From the NCBI GenBank assembly GCA_016718315.1, contig JADKDV010000008.1:1-64000 (forward strand): DNA of 64,000 nucleotides. Reading direction: 5' to 3'. Source of the DNA: Candidatus Obscuribacter sp. GTDB lineage: Bacteria; Cyanobacteriota; Vampirovibrionia; Obscuribacterales; Obscuribacteraceae. Below the pieces are notes generated by a model. It had not been told where the DNA came from and searched no databases. It saw nothing but the letters and a program-made list of their open reading frames with translations. Shown piece by piece: positions 36,490 to 45,705 of this stretch (the stretch's first letter is position 1; each line of letters begins with the position of its first letter). The translations under genes and the position numbers were made by a program.

Positions 36490-36520
36490 AGGGTCACTTT
36501 CTCACAAGGAAAGTGACCCT
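36490..36520 (+). terminator. Intrinsic terminator of block B
   Basis: A perfect 12-bp stem AGGGTCACTTTC / GAAAGTGACCCT with a seven-base loop, followed by TCTTCTTCCCTTTT. Confidence 0.9.
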
Positions 36521-37029
36521 TCTTCTTCCCTTTTGTTTTTTGCAACCTACTACTACTATCCATAGTATTCAATATTGATACTCAACCTTGTCCTTCAGGC
36601 ATTGCACATTTGCTGGCAGGATTGGCTGCACTATCAATCTTTTTGGAGCGATTTGCATCAGTTTTATTGGGACGGTAAGAGCGGATCTGCAGATAGTCCT
36701 GTCAAATCCACACTGGTGAGCATTTTTAGCAACCGGGTCAAATTGGGCTGCGCTAGGGAGATTTGGTTAGCAACGACACAGTCACTAGCTTTGATATTGC
36801 CCCTGGGTGCCCGTCTTTGCTAGTTCTAGGCGTTCACATGCCAATTTCAATCTCAATAACTATCCAGGAGTCGTATTACTTCCAAGCAATCTAATCACAT
36901 CACAGTTTGATAGTCGCAATAGCAATCTAAATGCTCTTCTTCCGCTTCTTCAGGCAGACGCAACTGGCTGCACAAATAGCTCTTGCTCAAGTTTGCCCGA
37001 CCGATTCAACTACCTTTTAGGAATTATCC
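36521..37029. other. No convincing gene
   Basis: Several short open frames exist but none has clear coding character or a good ribosome site. A CATAGTATT element with an inverted TACTAT lies at about 36552-36570, just past the terminator. AGGA at about 37020 precedes the next gene start. Confidence 0.4.
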
Positions 37030-37870
37030 ATGAACGAATTCATCTCAATAAAACTGGCTCACTTCCGCTTTAACGATTGCCCACAACCTCCGCACCACAG
37101 CGCCATCACGAAACTTTATCCTCAAATATTTTGGTCACAATCGTGCTTACTCAGAGAGGCTCATTGACCAGGTGCGCTTTATTCTCACTGCCCCGGGTCA
37201 TCTTTCAGAAGTCCTGCGTGTCAGCCTCAAAGGCGTTACCTTTGATGGCGGTGCACCAGTAGGAGAGGCCCAAAAAGTAGTCGAACTAGCTGAAAGTATG
37301 GGATTCAATGTCACTTTTCCAGTCACCCTTGGATCTACCCGCGAGATGTCGGTCATAAGATCTGCCAATGTCGTCACCAATCTCAGCGAATTCACTAAAT
37401 TTGGTGGCGTTACCGATTTGCAGTTTGCCCATGATGCCCTGGTCCTCAGTCATGACATTTATTTTGGCAAATGCTTTGATCTTGTCCAAATGCTCAATGC
37501 GGTCCCTCAAGACTGGCAAATTTTCGAGATGTTCAAGGCAGATCTCGGAATTACCGACCTGAAGGAACTGGAAGACCTGGTGCACGCAATTCTGGCCCGG
37601 TGTGAAACAAGAAGTACACCATTATTTAGAGTCAAATTGCAGGATAGTGACTTTATTACCAACCATGCCACAGTCGAACAATCCAAACTAACAGGCATGG
37701 CGCTAGAAATAGCCAATTTGATCAGGGCACTTGGTCTTGAGCACAGACAATCCTGCTTTAATAACGGCAAGTTTACACGTGAGACTTGGGGTCGCAGTGA
37801 CGAGTTGTATGACCATCCAGCAGTGCCACAACCTGGCTACGAAGAATGGATCGAACTACAAGCCTTTTGA
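37030..37870 (+). pseudogene. Unknown gene, probably frameshifted
   Basis: An ATG at 37030 has AGGA at good spacing and opens a frame that stops near 37164. A second frame, open from 37052 to 37870, continues with clearly coding-like sequence (KYFGHNRAYSERLIDQVRF then about 230 aa). The two frames overlap in the 5' part, as if one base were gained or lost between about 37052 and 37160. Read alone, the second frame could start at GTG 37172, but the coding-like sequence extends upstream of it. The protein contains a segment on anomalous charge (VTFDGGAPVG) and ends GYEEWIELQAF. It is unrecognised. Either a true frameshift, a sequencing error, or a short upstream ORF is possible. Confidence 0.45.
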
Positions 37871-37896
37871 TCTTTAGGCTTACTTAGTTTTGGTTG

Positions 37897-37928
37897 GACC
37901 TGGCGGGAGCTGTAAGCTCGCTCAGGTC
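37897..37928 (+). terminator. Hairpin after the frameshifted gene
   Basis: GACCTG / CAGGTC form an outer stem and GAGCT / AGCTC an inner stem with an internal loop. The T-rich tract TTTTTTTGC lies about 40 bases later, so termination here is uncertain. Confidence 0.45.
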
Positions 37929-38022
37929 TAACACCAAAAGATGCTAAAACAGCTAAGTCTCAACTGCTTTTTTTGCTTTTTTGCGCTTTTTGACCTTTAA
38001 TGCGCCAATCTCAAGCAACAAA

Positions 38023-39006
38023 CTACCGCTCTAACTCTCGCTCTTTGACTCTGCATCCAGAGATAGCATCTAGTACGGTGCGTCTTTTATCTTCTTTGCC
38101 AACAAGGATGTGCATGGCAGCCAGTGTGGCAAAACATGTCAGTCCAGTGAGCGCCAGTACTGCCGTGGACGGTGCATCGAGCACAGCACCATACTGCAAT
38201 CTAACGTGATAAAAATAAGCATAAACGGCAATTAAAACCATTGCTGGAGTGAGACCAGTAAAGGTTTTGAGCACCATCGCTTCAGAGCGCACGATTTGCT
38301 TATTGAGGTCTTCTACATAGAGTCCCAGCAAAAGTTTGCCTGGAGTTGCCTGCACCTGAGATGCTTCAAAAGCAGCCTGATAACCCAGGATCGATATGAG
38401 AGTGACGATAGGCATACCCCAGTAAAAGAAGTTTAGAGTGAGATAGGCCAGATGGGGAACCCCCGAGACTGAATGAGCTACAGCAAAATAGACGAGAAAC
38501 TCGCAAATTATGAGCGCCGACAAAATTGCAATATCAATTGTCTTTGCCATAAGTCTTTTAGCTAAATAGTTCTTTTGAGCCAGTTTTTCCAGCTCTTCAC
38601 GACTCAGACCACCGCTGGCATTGAGCGCTGCCAGACGCACATCACGTGCACTCTGAGCAGCACCACCATCAAAATAATTGCCACAGTTGTCACACGATAA
38701 ACGCACATCGGTAGAGACTGAGCCACAGTGCGGACAGATTAGCTTTGTCTTGCGCTCATGAGCTTCAATGGCAGCGATTTTTTCGGCAAGCAATGGATCA
38801 AATTCGCCAGTGACAGGATTACCCGGAGCACTCTTAATAGCCTCAATGGGCGTGTCGGCAGTGCGCTTCATGACAGTGGCATAAGAGCGCTCAGGATCAA
38901 GGGTAAGACGCCTGAGATTGCCACTCACAGCATTAGGGCGAGCGTTTTGATTACTAGCATAAGCGGCCGCACCAAAGGCGGCGCTGTTGTCAGCGTTCTT
39001 ATTCAT
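38023..39006 (-). CDS. RDD-family membrane protein with zinc ribbon
   Basis: A 327-aa inner-membrane protein. Residues about 85-115 form a zinc ribbon (CPHCGS and CDNCGN). The C-terminal half holds four to five transmembrane helices with RDD-type features (AKRLMAKTIDIAIL and QATPGKLLLGL). RDD proteins are thought to be membrane transport or scaffold proteins, but their role is largely unknown. The N-terminal zinc-ribbon plus RDD is a typical arrangement. No obvious partner gene is adjacent. Confidence 0.75.
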   Translation of the reverse strand: MNKNADNSAAFGAAAYASNQNARPNAVSGNLRRLTLDPERSYATVMKRTADTPIEAIKSAPGNPVTGEFDPLLAEKIAAIEAHERKTKLICPHCGSVSTDVRLSCDNCGNYFDGGAAQSARDVRLAALNASGGLSREELEKLAQKNYLAKRLMAKTIDIAILSALIICEFLVYFAVAHSVSGVPHLAYLTLNFFYWGMPIVTLISILGYQAAFEASQVQATPGKLLLGLYVEDLNKQIVRSEAMVLKTFTGLTPAMVLIAVYAYFYHVRLQYGAVLDAPSTAVLALTGLTCFATLAAMHILVGKEDKRRTVLDAISGCRVKERELER

Positions 39007-39174
39007 TGTCTTTAAACCATTTGGTCAGAAAGAAACTTTCTTTCTAGTAGTCAGGATATTAGCGCCATTAAATAAATACACGCCTGGAATTTAACATCCT
39101 TTAACAAAATGGTCAAATTCTATATCGACTGGATAAACACACCAGACAGGGAAGCACGAACACTAAAGCAGAAT

Positions 39175-40173
39175 TTAGCTCTTTACAGCCATCTTAGCCA
39201 TAAAGGCATCGATTTCATCGCGGTGAGGCAGGGCTGGGATTGCACCAGCTTTGGTGCAGGTAATTGCCCCGATAGCGTTTGCTGCCTGGATGATTTCAAA
39301 GAGTTTGGTTTGCTCCAGAGCAAGTAGGGCTTCCCGCTTATCAGCTTTGCCTTTAATCAAAGGCAAAAGACCAGCGATAACACCACTGTTAAAGCCATCA
39401 CCAGCGCCAGTTGCTTCCACTAATTCCACTTGGAATCCAGGCACTTGTTTACCGCCATGCTTGGTAACAAAGTAGGCCCCACGGCTGTCCAGAGTAATAA
39501 TCAAGAGTGGCACATTGTGCTCTTCTCTCAATTTTTCGGCAGCTGATGTATCTCTTGAGCCTGTCAAAAATTCCAATTCGTCTTCGTTAATTTTGACCAC
39601 ATCAGCCCAAGAAAGGGTATTGAGGATGGTTTTGCGGCAGGTTTCTTTGGAGGGCCAGAGACTGATGCGCACATTAGGGTCATAAGAGACAAGCATTTTG
39701 TTAGCACGAGCCATTTCCACCGCTTTTTTGGTGGACTCTTGAGCGGGGCTCTCGATGAGCGAAATAGAACCAAAGTGCAAAACAGAAGCAGAAGCAAACA
39801 GATGTTGTTTTAAGTCATTAGGCTGTAACTTGCTATCAGCGCAAGCAATACGGCTAAACTCTGCCAACTTGCGGTCACCAGAAGAAGTAGTGACTACATA
39901 TGCCATGCGGGTTTGAGCACTGGGATCAAGCACGCTGGCTTCCACGTTGATACCTTCTTCTTCGAGCAAAGAGCGCAACCAGCGACCAAAAGCATCATCC
40001 GATGTACGTCCAATAAATCCAGTTGCTACACCCTGACGAGCAAGCCCTACTGCTGTATTAGCAGGAGCGCCGCCAGCTGCCTTGGTAAATTGCTGAGCGC
40101 TATCAAGCTCAGCTCCGACCGTTGTGCAGACCCAATCCACAAGGATTTCACCAAGACAAAGTACATCGGTCAT
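39175..40173 (-). CDS. PfkB-family carbohydrate kinase (fructokinase-like)
   Basis: A 332-aa cytoplasmic sugar kinase. The N-terminal substrate site reads GEILVDWV and GGAPANTAVGLARQG. The C-terminal ATP-site motif is EATGAGDGFNSG with the catalytic Asp. This pattern matches fructokinases and related ribokinase-family enzymes. The start is backed by GGAG. It stands alone, so it could be a peripheral sugar-entry step. Confidence 0.88.
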   Translation of the reverse strand: MTDVLCLGEILVDWVCTTVGAELDSAQQFTKAAGGAPANTAVGLARQGVATGFIGRTSDDAFGRWLRSLLEEEGINVEASVLDPSAQTRMAYVVTTSSGDRKLAEFSRIACADSKLQPNDLKQHLFASASVLHFGSISLIESPAQESTKKAVEMARANKMLVSYDPNVRISLWPSKETCRKTILNTLSWADVVKINEDELEFLTGSRDTSAAEKLREEHNVPLLIITLDSRGAYFVTKHGGKQVPGFQVELVEATGAGDGFNSGVIAGLLPLIKGKADKREALLALEQTKLFEIIQAANAIGAITCTKAGAIPALPHRDEIDAFMAKMAVKS

Positions 40174-40614
40174 TGAATTTTCTCCAAATAATTGCGCAAA
40201 AAGCTTGAGATGAATCCTTAGGCGGGCAATGCAAAATACCTATTGCACTATCCCTGGGAGTCATGCCCGGAGGTAGCAATAGATATCTGCTGGATTATAA
40301 AGTCTAGCGAGCTTTGCGTAGGTGGCTTAGAAGCTCTCGTTAAAGGATGTAAACCCAGCAGAGAGAGTGTCTGAGCGGTAATCCTCACCATAGCCTCGCA
40401 AATTGTTAAGCAAGCCATTTCTAATCTCAAGCCGGCATTAACTTGCCTTGGCAACCACCACAGGTCTAGGTTGTCATTATCTTCAACTTCCCCCAAAAGC
40501 AAAAACAAACAACACAAAAACCAACCGCAGTACCCATTCTCTTTAACCGCGCTGTCTCAGGTTCGCGCCGCGAGCCCTATCGTCAGCCCAACCCAAGCTA
40601 AAAGGAAACCCATC
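40174..40614. promoter_or_regulatory. Long leader upstream of block C
   Basis: A 441-base non-coding stretch. A long A/C-rich, G-poor segment (about 40490-40545) precedes the AAAGGA of block C, as in unstructured mRNA leaders. No riboswitch is recognised. Confidence 0.35.
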
Positions 40615-40980
40615 ATGCGCATGGCACAGTATTACGGTCTCAATTCCCGAGCCAAGAAGCTCGTCCACAAGAAGGTCATGATCCGCGAAGTCGGCACGAT
40701 GCATCTGCCCGATGGCAGCCGCGTCAAGTTCGACCGTCGCCGCCCCATCCCCGCAGCCAAAAAGCAGGTGATCGGCGACATCAAGACATACAACCCCCAG
40801 ATTCCCCTGGCCCAGCTCTTCCGCTACACCCTCCCGGGTGGTGTGGTGTACGAGGAGTACATCCAGGAAGTGCTTCACTCCGGCGGCCCCTGCTACTTCC
40901 TGGCATTGCGCTCGCCTGACGGCACTCCGCTTGCGTCCTCGCTCTGGTCCAACGACGAGATGTACGAGCACGCCGGCTGA
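40615..40980 (+). CDS. Small unknown protein of block C
   Basis: About 121 aa from ATG 40615 (AAAGGA upstream); an in-frame start at 40471 lies in low-complexity DNA. The protein is basic at the start (RAKKLVHKKVMIRE) and has strand-like segments later. No family is recognised. It has the C/G-ending codon use of the blocks, a single-gene unit with its own terminator, and so is probably strongly expressed. Confidence 0.6.
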   Translation: MRMAQYYGLNSRAKKLVHKKVMIREVGTMHLPDGSRVKFDRRRPIPAAKKQVIGDIKTYNPQIPLAQLFRYTLPGGVVYEEYIQEVLHSGGPCYFLALRSPDGTPLASSLWSNDEMYEHAG

Positions 40981-40992
40981 TTGACCTGAACT

Positions 40993-41022
40993 GCCATGGT
41001 CCTCCTTCGGGAGGACCATGGC
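40993..41022 (+). terminator. Strong terminator of block C
   Basis: A perfect 13-bp stem GCCATGGTCCTCC / GGAGGACCATGGC closed by a TTCG tetraloop, followed by AAGTTCTTTTTTTT. Confidence 0.95.
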
Positions 41023-41204
41023 AAGTTCTTTTTTTTGCATTACTTATTATCTTTTATAGTATTAACCATTGGAACCGCAAAGGGCTTTCAAGAATCTATA
41101 ATCCAAATACTAGCCACAAATATGGATCAGGCTTTTACGTTAAAATGATGACCGAAACATTTTTATTTGTCTGAGTCCACAATATAGATATTGGAGCAAG
41201 CACT

Positions 41205-42446
41205 GTGAATCGCAAAAGAATCAACGCAGCAATTAAGTCCTGGACTACCTTGACGGCAGTCAGCCTGGCAATTGGCTCTTTTGCCAACAGCGCCCTTGCT
41301 CAATCGCAGGCAACAAGCCAGGCTAGTGTTCAGGCATCAGGTCAGTCATCCAGCCAAGCCACCCAAAGGTCTTCGACTCAGGCTGGCACTCGTAGCGCCT
41401 CACAGGCATCGGGCAAACCCTCTAGCAATGCTCAGAGCCAGTCTTCATCTCAGGCTTCGAGCCAGTCCTCTCAATCTCGCATACCTGCCGGAGGCGCCCA
41501 GACGACTACCACCGGAGGCACCACAACCACCCCAAAGTCCGCATCAGCTACCCAAACGGTAGACCTGGTAGCGCTGGCAGGACCCACACAAATAACTCAC
41601 ACCGGTAATAAGTGGACCAATACTCCCAGCATAGTCTCACTCAAAGCCGGTCAAGACGTTTTGCCTCTAACCATGACTTTTACCAACGGCAATGAAGGCC
41701 GCAGCAAAATGACTGGTATCCGCATTTTTGTTAACGGTCGCAAAATCATGAGCGAAGCTGACTTCCGTGGCAAAGATACTGTTAGTCTCAAAATGGACGA
41801 TGTACTCTCCGCTGGCGATACCCAAATGGAAGTGCAGACCTATGGTAAGGATGGCAGCAATCTCACCTGGGTTTTGACCACACCAAAAATCAAAGTATCC
41901 GACATCAAACCGGATAGTGTTGCACCAGGCGACAAAGTCACAATCAACGGCAAAAACCTGCCCAAGACTCTTTCCGCCTATGCTGTCACAATCGGCTCCA
42001 AGTCCGGCACCATCACTGGTGCTACAGACAAAGCTGTTACCTTCACTGTGCCTCAGGGTGTTGAAGGCGGCAAGCAGGTAGTCACTCTCTACATTGCTGG
42101 TGTCAAATGCGACCCACTGAGCATCAAAATCAAAGTCAGTCCTGAGCTTTCTGGCACCAATATGGTTGCCTGCCCAGCCCAGAGCCCACTTACAATTTCC
42201 GGTACAGGCTTCTCCACAAAACAGGGCGACAACGTCGTTACTTTTAACGGTGTCAACGCTTCTGTTATCCGTGCAACAGCAAACTCACTGGAAGTAATGG
42301 TGCCAGATCTGCCATTTCCTCAAGACGGTGTCGAGATTAAGGTCAAGTCTGCTGGCGTTGATGCCAAAAACACAATCAAGCAAGACCTCTCTATTCGCGT
42401 AATTCCCAAAGGCGAGTCTCTGGGACCAAACGGACCAAACTACTGA
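41205..42446 (+). CDS. Secreted IPT/TIG-domain protein with Ser/Gln-rich linker
   Basis: A 413-aa exported protein starting at GTG 41205 with GGAG eight bases upstream. Signal peptide residues 1-33 (LTAVSLAIGSFANSALAQ) are followed by about 80 residues of Ser/Gln/Ala low complexity (SQASGQSSSQ). An Ig-like domain and one or two IPT/TIG domains follow (ITGATDKAVTFTVPQGVEGG, GTGFSTKQGDNVVTFNGV). It is likely a surface or periplasmic adhesion or binding protein. A shared terminator separates it from the convergent oxidoreductase gene. Confidence 0.75.
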   Translation: MNRKRINAAIKSWTTLTAVSLAIGSFANSALAQSQATSQASVQASGQSSSQATQRSSTQAGTRSASQASGKPSSNAQSQSSSQASSQSSQSRIPAGGAQTTTTGGTTTTPKSASATQTVDLVALAGPTQITHTGNKWTNTPSIVSLKAGQDVLPLTMTFTNGNEGRSKMTGIRIFVNGRKIMSEADFRGKDTVSLKMDDVLSAGDTQMEVQTYGKDGSNLTWVLTTPKIKVSDIKPDSVAPGDKVTINGKNLPKTLSAYAVTIGSKSGTITGATDKAVTFTVPQGVEGGKQVVTLYIAGVKCDPLSIKIKVSPELSGTNMVACPAQSPLTISGTGFSTKQGDNVVTFNGVNASVIRATANSLEVMVPDLPFPQDGVEIKVKSAGVDAKNTIKQDLSIRVIPKGESLGPNGPNY

Positions 42447-42461
42447 TAGACAATCAATAAC

Positions 42462-43691
42462 TCAAGGACCGGTACTTAGCTTTGCTAGGTGCCGGTTTTG
42501 CTGTTTAGTGCCAGTCAGCGCTCTGGCAGCAGCAAAGCAACCGGCATCAGCCCCGTCCAGCATCACATCACAGGCTAGGCGGCTCAAGGCCATGCTGTAA
42601 CCCAGGCCGTGACCATTACAGCCAGCCAGATAGTGCAGCACCTTTTGCTGAGGCAAAGCTCCCACTAGAGGTAAGCCATCAGCAGTTGCGGCCATCACAC
42701 CAGACCAGCGGTGCTGTATCTGGGCTCCGGCGGCCTCGCCAAAATGCTCTTTAAAATAGTGCTCCAGGACACCTTGCAGGGGTCTGGTCACTACATCTTC
42801 AAAGCCCACTTCATCATCTATAAAATGCTGCCGGGAGCCGCCGATGAGCATGCGCAAACAGGGCAGCTGTCTAAAGTATTCAAAGCCATAGTTGGCATAG
42901 CAAAGCTTGTCCACCAGCCGCTTTTTGAGAGGAGCGGTAGCCATCATTTGGCCACGCACCGGTTTGATAAAGTCACTGAGCAGTGGCTCCAACTGAGCTG
43001 TATAGGCATTTGTAGCCATAAGTACATGCGGCACGTTAATTTGATAGTTAGTCGTGCTCACAGCGGCTGACCCGTTGTTTATCTCTATAGATGCAATAGC
43101 CTGGTTTTGCAAGAGCTCGCAATCACTGGCGGCTAAAAGGGCTCGGACAAATTTGACTGGATTGACGCCAAAGTCACCTGGATTATGGATAGCGCCATAA
43201 AAGCCCCTGTCTAATGGATCTTCGCTGCATAGGCTTAATTCAAAGCCGTCTTCTTGCATAGCTTTAGCAGAGCGCGAGAGATCTTCCAGTTCTTCCAGTG
43301 ATGACGCCAGTATGTAAGAGCCGCAAGGATCGTATTCGATATCGATAGCACGGCTCTCGATAAAGTCTCTAATTAACTTCTGGCTTTGTTCACCCATTTG
43401 ATAAATCAGCCTAGCTGTGTCTCTGCCGTATTTTTGGATGCAGGTATCGTAATAAGTATGGATACCACGCAGGACAAAGCCACCATTGCGCCCAGATGCG
43501 CCACTGGCAATATGACCACTCTCGATTAAGACCACTTTGAGCGGGCGGGTACTTTTGCCGTTACGCTCGGCAATATATTGAGCGGCACTGGCCCCCATTA
43601 CGCCACCACCGATGATGGCAACATCAAACTCCAGAGCTTGCCTCACACTGCTTTCCCCAGAATCTTCAGCCATCCAAAGAGATACAGTCAT
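42462..43691 (-). CDS. FAD-dependent amine/amino-acid oxidoreductase (DAO family)
   Basis: A 409-aa enzyme with the N-terminal Rossmann motif FDVAIIGGGVMGASAA, ASGASGRNGGFV, and a C-terminal GCNGHGLGYSMAL block. It matches the DAO family, in the style of gamma-glutamylputrescine oxidase (OrdL/PuuB) or other amine oxidases. Substrate is not known. The final codons run through the shared terminator hairpin. A 14-base palindrome lies upstream, between it and prfB. Confidence 0.85.
   Translation of the reverse strand: MTVSLWMAEDSGESSVRQALEFDVAIIGGGVMGASAAQYIAERNGKSTRPLKVVLIESGHIASGASGRNGGFVLRGIHTYYDTCIQKYGRDTARLIYQMGEQSQKLIRDFIESRAIDIEYDPCGSYILASSLEELEDLSRSAKAMQEDGFELSLCSEDPLDRGFYGAIHNPGDFGVNPVKFVRALLAASDCELLQNQAIASIEINNGSAAVSTTNYQINVPHVLMATNAYTAQLEPLLSDFIKPVRGQMMATAPLKKRLVDKLCYANYGFEYFRQLPCLRMLIGGSRQHFIDDEVGFEDVVTRPLQGVLEHYFKEHFGEAAGAQIQHRWSGVMAATADGLPLVGALPQQKVLHYLAGCNGHGLGYSMALSRLACDVMLDGADAGCFAAARALTGTKQQNRHLAKLSTGP
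42469..42495 (+). terminator. Shared terminator between convergent genes
   Basis: CCGGTACTTAGC / GCTAGGTGCCGG pair over 12 bp with two G-U wobbles and loop TTT, followed by TTTTGCTGTTT. The hairpin falls inside the last codons of the minus gene. Confidence 0.75.
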
Positions 43692-43752
43692 TAATTGCTC
43701 CAGCTTATTAAGCAGTTATCAATAGCACCTAGAGCCAAACAAATCGTTTAGG

Positions 43753-43766
43753 ATCTACTAGTAGAT
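43753..43766. promoter_or_regulatory. Perfect palindrome upstream of prfB
   Basis: ATCTACTAGTAGAT is a perfect 14-base palindrome midway between the divergent oxidoreductase and prfB genes, so it may be an operator. It is also short enough to be chance. Confidence 0.3.
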
Positions 43767-43787
43767 TTTGCCCAAAACAAACAAATT

Positions 43788-44898
43788 ATGACTTTATCCG
43801 AACTTAAAAGAACCCTGGAAGAACTAGAAGAGCGCCTGACGAAAGTCGGCGAATATCTTTGACCGGGATAGCTTTGAAAAAGAACTGCACGCCTTAACAG
43901 AAGAGACACTTGAGCCTGACTTTTGGAACGACCAGAAGCACAGTCAAAAGGTAACCCAGCGCATGAGCAGGATCAAAAGCATCCTTGATATGCGTCAGTC
44001 CTGGGACGATCAAATCAGCGACAGTCGAGTGCTTTTAGAAGTAGCGCTGGAAGAACAGGCCGAGTCCGAGGCCCCCGCCATTGAACAGAGCTTCAAAGCT
44101 CTTGACGCCCAGCTTACCAAATACGAAATCACCCGTTTGTTAAGCGGCGAGTATGACGATAGCTCCGCTATCGTTAGCATTAGCGCAGGGGCCGGGGGGA
44201 CAGACGCGCAGGACTGGGCAGAAATGCTCCTGCGTATGTACACAAGATGGTGTGACCGGCGCGAGTACAAGCTCGAAATGTTAGATCTCTCCCCCGGGGA
44301 AGAAGCCGGTCTTAAGGGAGCTACTTTTAGAGTAGACGGTCCTTTTGCCTATGGCTACCTCAGCTGCGAAAAGGGCGTGCATCGCCTGGTACGCAAGTCT
44401 CCATTTAAGTCTGGCAACGACAGCAGACAGACAAGCTTTGCCGCCATCGATGTTTCACCGATGATGGATGACATCGATAACCTCGTAGAAATTCGGGACG
44501 ATGATATCGAGGTGGACACAATGCGCTCCGGTGGAGCCGGTGGTCAGAACGTCAACAAAGTAGAGTCAGCTGTGCGTATCCTGCATAAACCGACCGGTAT
44601 CGCAGTCAAATGTCAGCAAGAACGCAGTCAGCTGCAAAACAAGGCCTTAGCCATGGAGCTTTTGCGCTCCAAGCTTTTTGCTATTAAGCAACAGGAGCGC
44701 GAAGACGAACTATCCAAGATCAAGGGTGAAAGCGTACAGGCCACTTTTGGTAATGCCATACGCTCATATGTACTCGATGATCGCATGGTCAAAGACAACC
44801 GCACCAAAGTAGAAACACCCAGAGTTGAGGCCGTTCTTGATGGCGACCTCGATGAATTTATCGAGTCCTATTTAAGGTTTAAAGCAGCACCTCGATAA
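43788..44898 (+). CDS. prfB: Peptide chain release factor 2 with programmed +1 frameshift
   Basis: The first 24 codons start at ATG 43788 and read to CTT followed by an in-frame TGA at 43860-43862. Skipping one base (CTT-T-GAC) continues the second frame from GAC at 43861 to 44898, about 369 aa in all. RF2 features are complete: the SPF codon-recognition tripeptide in KSPFKSGNDS and the GGQ peptidyl-hydrolysis motif in SGGAGGQNVNK. The sense is recognition of UAA and UGA stops. The frameshift lets RF2 levels control RF2 production, the classic autoregulation. Confidence 0.95.
43854..43863 (+). promoter_or_regulatory. RF2 frameshift site
   Basis: The site reads TATCTTTGAC, as in E. coli prfB (CUU UGA C). 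The upstream Shine-Dalgarno-like stimulator AGGGGG of E. coli is replaced by GGCGAA, so it is weaker here. Confidence 0.9.
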
Positions 44899-44923
44899 GC
44901 CCTGTGGGGCATACCTGTTTTAG

Positions 44924-44954
44924 CCAGTGTTATATACCATACCTATATAACTGG
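44924..44954 (+). terminator. Hairpin after prfB
   Basis: CCAGTGTTATATA pairs with TATATAACTGG over 11 bp with a two-base bulge; a short TTGTTTAC follows, so it is a weak terminator. Confidence 0.5.
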
Positions 44955-45193
44955 TTGTTTACAAAGACGGTTTTACTCATGACAACCTCCTCGCTCACCT
45001 GCGCTATCGGCCCCCATAACGCATTAACGAAACAAAATCCGCAAAACAGCCACCATTAGCGGCTTTTCACCGTCAAAGCATCACCCTGAGTATACCCCAA
45101 AAATATCCCACTCTAGGGGTTAACCCCAGACCACTTGTCAACGTTACAATTGCCCAGCCTGCGGTTATTACGCAGACCAATGACAACCTCTTT
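44955..45193. other. No gene seen
   Basis: A short CT/GC-mixed region with ACCCC-rich repeats (about 45095-45130) and no coding frame. Confidence 0.4.
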
Positions 45194-45445
45194 TTAGCGC
45201 CGTTTCAAAGAGCGATTAGCCTTTTCTTTAGCTTTCCAAGAACCCCTATATATGAGTCCAGAGAAATGTTTTGAGCGGCTCTCCGCGTCTGATACGTTGA
45301 GCATATTCACTGGTATTCCCATCTCATCTCTTAGGTCCTCAAAAAAACCCCAATTCTCCGCAACGGCAACCATCAGACAAGCAAACAGCCAACCCTCATG
45401 CAGGTCCGGAATTGCCACACCCAGTGAATCTCTAGTAACGCCCAA
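45194..45445 (-). CDS. Small ORF, possibly a gene remnant
   Basis: An 83-aa frame with TTG as first start candidate at 45445. Coding-like sequence extends a further 14 codons upstream (LILVRANLVW) without an ATG, GTG or TTG start, after a TAA. It may be a truncated remnant of a longer gene or use a rare start. The product is soluble, with a basic tail. It does not belong to the C/G-ending codon regime of block D next to it. Confidence 0.35.
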   Translation of the reverse strand: MGVTRDSLGVAIPDLHEGWLFACLMVAVAENWGFFEDLRDEMGIPVNMLNVSDAESRSKHFSGLIYRGSWKAKEKANRSLKRR

Positions 45446-45481
45446 CCAAACCAGGTTAGCGCGAACGAGGATCAGGCTTTA

Positions 45482-45705
45482 ACGAACCGCCGTTGCCGGA
45501 TCAAGAGATGACCGTTGTACCTAAAACTTCCTGTTCCATCTCGCTAACTACGCTAATGACGACAGCTCCGGCTGCTCTGATCATGCGTTGTGGCGATTCG
45601 GCTGCTTTGAACTCGGCTGAGGTCAACACCTCGTGCCTGTCTCGGAGCCTTGTTCTAACCGAGCAGCTCACGCTGCTTCAACTTCCTATCTAAGGAGGCA
45701 AATTT
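45482..45705 (+). promoter_or_regulatory. Leader of block D
   Basis: This leader ends with the strong site AAGGAGG (about 45692) and ATG at 45706. The hairpin AGCAGC-TCAC-GCTGCT (45662-45677) stands just upstream of the ribosome site, and a weaker one (GAGGT/ACCTC) lies at 45619-45632. They could modulate translation. A 61-codon frame from ATG 45508 overlaps it, but its support is poor. Confidence 0.4.

Noticed and set aside
36575..37073. Two short frames before the frameshifted gene
   Set aside because: Weak coding character and no ribosome sites.
45508..45693. 61-codon frame in the leader of block D
   Set aside because: No properly spaced ribosome site, composition unlike neighbours; kept as a leader only.
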